This document shows, in pieces, positions 5,706 to 8,208 of a DNA stretch of 8,208 nucleotides (position 1 is the stretch's first letter; each line of letters starts with the position of its first letter). The notes beneath the pieces were generated by a model. It worked only from the letters and a program-made list of their open reading frames with translations, was not told the origin of the DNA and did not search any database. The position numbers and the translations under genes were made by a program. Source of the DNA: Candidatus Sulfopaludibacter sp. SbA3 (lineage in GTDB: Bacteria; Acidobacteriota; Terriglobia; 20CM-2-55-15). The stretch covers positions 1-8,208 of the forward strand of contig CAMAWS010000121.1 of the NCBI GenBank assembly GCA_945861845.1, read 5' to 3'.

Positions 5706-5711
5706 TCTCAG

Positions 5712-5963
5712 ATGCTGGTCGTGACAAGGAAGAAAGACGAAAAGCTGATTATCGGTAACGAGATAGAGATTCAGGTCTTACGGATAGGCCGGGATAACGT
5801 CAGGCTCGGAATCAAAGCTCCCGCTCATATTTCCATTTACCGGTACGAGATCTACGAGGCTATCAAGCAGGAAAACGTCACTGCCGCCCAATCGCAGATT
5901 CCGGACAAGGACACGATGGAAGCCATTTCCAAGATCTTGAAGCCGGAACCTAATACGGAGTAG
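5712..5963 (+). CDS. csrA: Carbon storage regulator CsrA (RsmA family), global translational regulator
   Basis: CsrA (83 aa) is a homodimeric RNA-binding protein that recognises GGA motifs, usually at ribosome binding sites, and in FliW-containing bacteria represses flagellin translation. The core MLVVTRKKDEKLIIG then VRLGIKAP and ISIYRYEIYEAI matches the family strand by strand. R44 of the RNA-binding surface is present and residue 4 is Val rather than the common Leu. After QENVTAA (53-59) there is a C-terminal extension with a helix DTMEAISKILK, as in Bacillus-type CsrA where the extension contacts FliW. ATG 5712 follows AGGGGGA with a 6-base gap. Its end faces the fliT-like gene at 19 bases. 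Confidence 0.96.
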   Translation: MLVVTRKKDEKLIIGNEIEIQVLRIGRDNVRLGIKAPAHISIYRYEIYEAIKQENVTAAQSQIPDKDTMEAISKILKPEPNTE

Positions 5964-5982
5964 CCCACAGGTAGAACGGCGG

Positions 5983-6414
5983 TTACATGCGCAGTTCGAA
6001 GTTTGTGTTCCCGTACTGGGCGTCGTACCTGCCGAGAGCCTCGACGCCGGTGCTGATTTCCCTCAGTTCATCTCCGGCTTTCTGCTTGATCAGGTCCAAC
6101 CGCCAGTGCGTCTGTTCGTCGAGCTCGACAACCTGCCCGGCCAGTTCAACAATATCGTCGTTGATCGTCCGTAACTCGCCCAGGACATCCGGCGAAACGG
6201 ACGGATCTTCATGAATTTGGACGATCCAGGTTCCGAGTGTCGATTCTATGGCAGAAAGTTCAAGCATCAGGTCCGACCGGGTGTCGAGAAGCACCTGTAC
6301 TCCATCAACATCCTCGTCATCCAGCAAGACCAGTTGTCGCTCGGACAACGTCCGAAATTCCTGAAGCAACTGACGCTCGCGTTCCAGTGCGTATAAGATC
6401 TGGGCTGAGTCCAC
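5983..6414 (-). CDS. fliT: FliT-like flagellar chaperone candidate
   Basis: This is a 143-aa, almost entirely helical acidic protein. FliT chaperones bind the cap protein FliD and can also bind flagellar regulators or the export ATPase complex. The N-terminal helix (ALERERQLLQEFRTLSERQ, about 8-26), a DDEDVDGVQVLLDTR turn with an arginine after it, and a long second coiled coil (about 85-125) match the general plan of FliT/FlgN-like chaperones. The tail EALGRYDAQYGNTNFELRM resembles their Y-containing ends. I chose GTG at 6414-6412, which has AAGGAG 6 bases upstream on the - strand; the frame is open further but would overlap fliS. It is third in fliD-fliS-fliT order, 20 bases after fliS. The name rests mainly on position. 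Confidence 0.65.
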   Translation of the reverse strand: MDSAQILYALERERQLLQEFRTLSERQLVLLDDEDVDGVQVLLDTRSDLMLELSAIESTLGTWIVQIHEDPSVSPDVLGELRTINDDIVELAGQVVELDEQTHWRLDLIKQKAGDELREISTGVEALGRYDAQYGNTNFELRM

Positions 6415-6434
6415 GGCGCTCTCCTTATTTATGA

Positions 6435-6881
6435 TTATGCGTGTAGATTGAAATGTCCCGTGGCTGTCTGGCTCGCAAGCACACCCGCCGGCACTGTGGT
6501 TTCTGCTTCCCGTTTTGATATCTCTTCCCATCCAGCAAGCAGAGTTGATAGCACTTTTATTGCCTCTTCGATCGGCGCCGCCTGAAGTTTCGCAGAACCG
6601 TCGAGAATTCGATCCATTGCATATATGTAGAGCCGATCCAGGTCCTGCGCAATCACCTGGCCTCTCTTAAGGTCCAGCGTGGCTTGCAGGTGTTGAATAA
6701 TGGCCACAGCCCTGTCGATGGACTGTGCCTTTGCAACCATGTCTTTCTTCCCAATGTCGTCAATGCTTTGACGTAGGAAGCGGATGGCTCCCTGATACAG
6801 GAGGACAACAAGCTTTGTAGGGCTCGATGTGTTAACCAGGGTTTCCTTGTAGGCTGTATACCGGTTGTTCGGATAGCTCAT
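6435..6881 (-). CDS. fliS: Flagellin export chaperone FliS
   Basis: FliS (148 aa; family usually 120-150) binds the C-terminal D0 helix of flagellin in the cytoplasm, prevents premature polymerisation and hands flagellin to FlhA. In FliW-type bacteria it thereby also affects free flagellin levels. The signature YKETLVNTSSPTKLVVLLYQGAIRFL (11-36) is clear, followed by the helices around RAVAIIQHLQATLDL (58-72) and LYIYAMDRILDG (84-95) of the four-helix bundle. The last 25 residues, rich in Ala, Thr and His, are an unconserved tail. The ATG has AAGGAG 9-10 bases upstream on the - strand. It lies 34 bases after fliD. Confidence 0.95.
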   Translation of the reverse strand: MSYPNNRYTAYKETLVNTSSPTKLVVLLYQGAIRFLRQSIDDIGKKDMVAKAQSIDRAVAIIQHLQATLDLKRGQVIAQDLDRLYIYAMDRILDGSAKLQAAPIEEAIKVLSTLLAGWEEISKREAETTVPAGVLASQTATGHFNLHA

Positions 6882-6915
6882 TATCGTATTCTCCTTACTT
6901 TGATTGCGTCACTCA

Positions 6916-8208
6916 CTACCGGCTCAAGGCCTGCAGCTGTCCCGAGAAAGAGTTCAGCCGGCTCATTGCCTGGTCTGCGGCTGCGTACATCTTCTGCAGG
7001 GACTGTCTCCGCATTTCGAGACGAAGTTCCTGGGTCGTGATGCGATCGCGATAGCTCTTGATCGTCGTATCGAGCGAGTTACGCGTGGTTCTAATCAGGC
7101 CGGTGGTTCCGTCCAGATTGTCGACTTTCGTTTTTAGGGTGTCAAAAACTCCACTGACTCCCGTAGTTCCCTGAAACAGTTTTTGAAGATCGGTCGAATA
7201 GGAGTTCACAGCCGTGTTGAATTTCGTTTCGTCGAACTTCAACTGTCCCGTCTGAGTGAGCTCAACGCCGATCTCCGCCAAATAGGAGTAACGGCCCCCG
7301 TTCGAGTTGGAGGCAAGGAGCGTAGTGCGGATGTCGCTGAGAGACTGCCGCAGCACGCTATCGTTGGCCAGCGCTCCTGTCTTGGACTTGTCGCTGAAAT
7401 CCTTCAGTTTGTTGTACTCGGAAACAAGGGTCCTTACGGTTTCCTTCAGTGTCGCGTAGTCCGCAGTAACGTTCACGGACGCCGTGCCCGTATCGACCAA
7501 TGTCAACGAGACGCCGGGGACAGCCTCAGAAACCGTGTTCGATGCGCTCGAAATGGTCAGGCCATTAACTGTAAAGGTAGCGTTTTGAGAGTTTTGCGTG
7601 TTGCCAGTGGTGGTGTTTTGGCCGTTGGCGAAGGCGGCCACCGTGCCGGCTCCGTTGGTCAGGCTGTTGTTGATGACGAAACCGCTGGTCAATCCGGTAG
7701 TCCTGCTCGAGATGACCAGTTTGTTATTAGTGCCGTCATTCACAACGGAGGCGACAACCCCGGTTCCCTGGGCGTTGATCGCATCTCTTAATCCAGCGAG
7801 GGTCGTCGAGGCGCTGATGGTCAAGGCTGTCGTGGTTGTTCCATTGATCGTGAACGAAATAGTGCCGCCGTCGGCCGCAACATCGGTGGTGTTGGTGTAA
7901 CCGTTGGTCGAGGACGTCGTCTGTCCTTTGGCCAGGTTCGTAACACTCAAGTCATACTTCCCAACAATCGCGCCGGTGCCCTGCGATGTCGTGACGATGT
8001 CGGTGTTGCTCGAACTCGCAGCGGTATTGGTGAAGACTGTCTCGCTGTTCAGCGTATTGACCTGTGTCTGTATCCTCGAAATCATCGCGGCCAGGGATAC
8101 AAACGCCGAGTCCCTGTCCTGACTCGATCTTTGTTGTTGCTGAAGTGTCGTCAACGGCCTGCTTTCGCTCTCGATCGTGAGATCGATCATCTTGCCAAAG
8201 TCGAAACC
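6916..8208 (-). CDS. fliD: Filament cap protein FliD (HAP2), 5' end outside window
   Basis: FliD forms the pentameric cap that folds flagellin subunits at the filament tip. 430 residues are visible, beginning GFDFGKMIDLTIESESRPL, which corresponds to the conserved N-terminal block (usually SGLDxxxIVxxLxxxExxPL), so perhaps only 5-20 residues are missing. Numbering from the internal Met at 8190, there is an N-terminal coiled coil (14-50). A flagellin_IN-like repeat follows (ISFTINGTT to SSRTTGL, about 111-166), then a second (TFTVNGLTISSASNTVSEAV, 205-224), and then the FliD C-terminal region ending in MYAAADQAMSRLNSFSGQLQAL. The central part is very rich in Thr, Ser, Asn and Ala, as in surface-exposed caps. 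The total is on the short side for FliD. Confidence 0.95.
   Translation of the reverse strand, partial: GFDFGKMIDLTIESESRPLTTLQQQQRSSQDRDSAFVSLAAMISRIQTQVNTLNSETVFTNTAASSSNTDIVTTSQGTGAIVGKYDLSVTNLAKGQTTSSTNGYTNTTDVAADGGTISFTINGTTTTALTISASTTLAGLRDAINAQGTGVVASVVNDGTNNKLVISSRTTGLTSGFVINNSLTNGAGTVAAFANGQNTTTGNTQNSQNATFTVNGLTISSASNTVSEAVPGVSLTLVDTGTASVNVTADYATLKETVRTLVSEYNKLKDFSDKSKTGALANDSVLRQSLSDIRTTLLASNSNGGRYSYLAEIGVELTQTGQLKFDETKFNTAVNSYSTDLQKLFQGTTGVSGVFDTLKTKVDNLDGTTGLIRTTRNSLDTTIKSYRDRITTQELRLEMRRQSLQKMYAAADQAMSRLNSFSGQLQALSR

Noticed and set aside
5062..5727. 221-codon - strand open frame across the ATPase 3' half
   Set aside because: Antisense to the well-supported DUF4143 region and its translation shows no recognisable motif.
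6415..6531. A longer fliT-like protein beginning at 6531
   Set aside because: The extension is antiparallel-frame reading of the fliS 3' end and looks non-native; GTG 6414 has AAGGAG at proper spacing.
7183..8122. Long + strand open frames inside fliD
   Set aside because: They are antisense shadows of a clear FliD; no ribosome binding sites or family motifs.
8188..8190. fliD start at the ATG 8190-8188
   Set aside because: The frame stays open to the window edge and GFDFGK upstream matches the conserved FliD N-terminal block, so this Met is internal.
1..8208. CRISPR array, tRNA/rRNA genes, insertion sequence or integrase
   Set aside because: No spaced repeat array, no cloverleaf-like or rRNA-like segment and no transposase or recombinase motif was seen on either strand.

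Overview
This window is a flagellar late-gene locus from a Gram-negative-type flagellate that uses the FliW/CsrA post-transcriptional switch. Base composition is moderately GC-rich and flagellar genes are densely packed. A FlgM anti-sigma factor together with FliW and a CsrA that has a C-terminal extension excludes enterics and fits deep-branching groups such as Acidobacteriota, Deltaproteobacteria-like or Nitrospirota lineages. Acidobacteriota is my best guess, but the phylum cannot be fixed from the sequence alone.

Left part (1-3486, all + strand): the last codons of an M23/LytM-type peptidase (GPHVHFEV then stop at 36-38) are followed by a near-consensus sigma-28 (FliA) promoter (44-71). 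The tightly packed set flgM, flgN-like, flgK, flgL, fliW follows. These encode the anti-sigma-28 factor, the hook-associated-protein chaperone, the two hook-filament junction proteins and the CsrA antagonist FliW. Junctions are short or overlapping (TAATG at flgK/flgL), so one operon is likely.

Middle part (3487-5601): a cassette unrelated to motility separates fliW from csrA. On the - strand is a Phd/YefM-type antitoxin with a PIN-domain (VapC-like) toxin, overlapping by 4 bases, with a possible gene remnant downstream. Divergent from it on the + strand is an AAA ATPase with a DUF4143 region and a PD-(D/E)xK-like motif. That gene has its own good sigma-70-type promoter, and a perfect 9-bp inverted repeat covers its -10 element and ribosome binding site.

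Right part (5712-8208): csrA (+) ends 19 bases from the end of a convergent operon, fliD-fliS-fliT-like (- strand), encoding the filament cap, the flagellin chaperone and a small helical chaperone candidate. fliD runs off the right edge and lacks only its extreme N-terminus.

How it fits together: FlgM holds sigma-28 until the hook is complete. FlgK, FlgL and FliD form the hook-filament junction and cap, served by the FlgN-like and FliT-like chaperones. FliS carries flagellin and FliW senses free flagellin by releasing CsrA. The regulatory DNA adds possible layers: a GGA-bearing hairpin in the flgM leader that resembles a CsrA site, and a long-range stem that would hide the csrA ribosome binding site in read-through transcripts.
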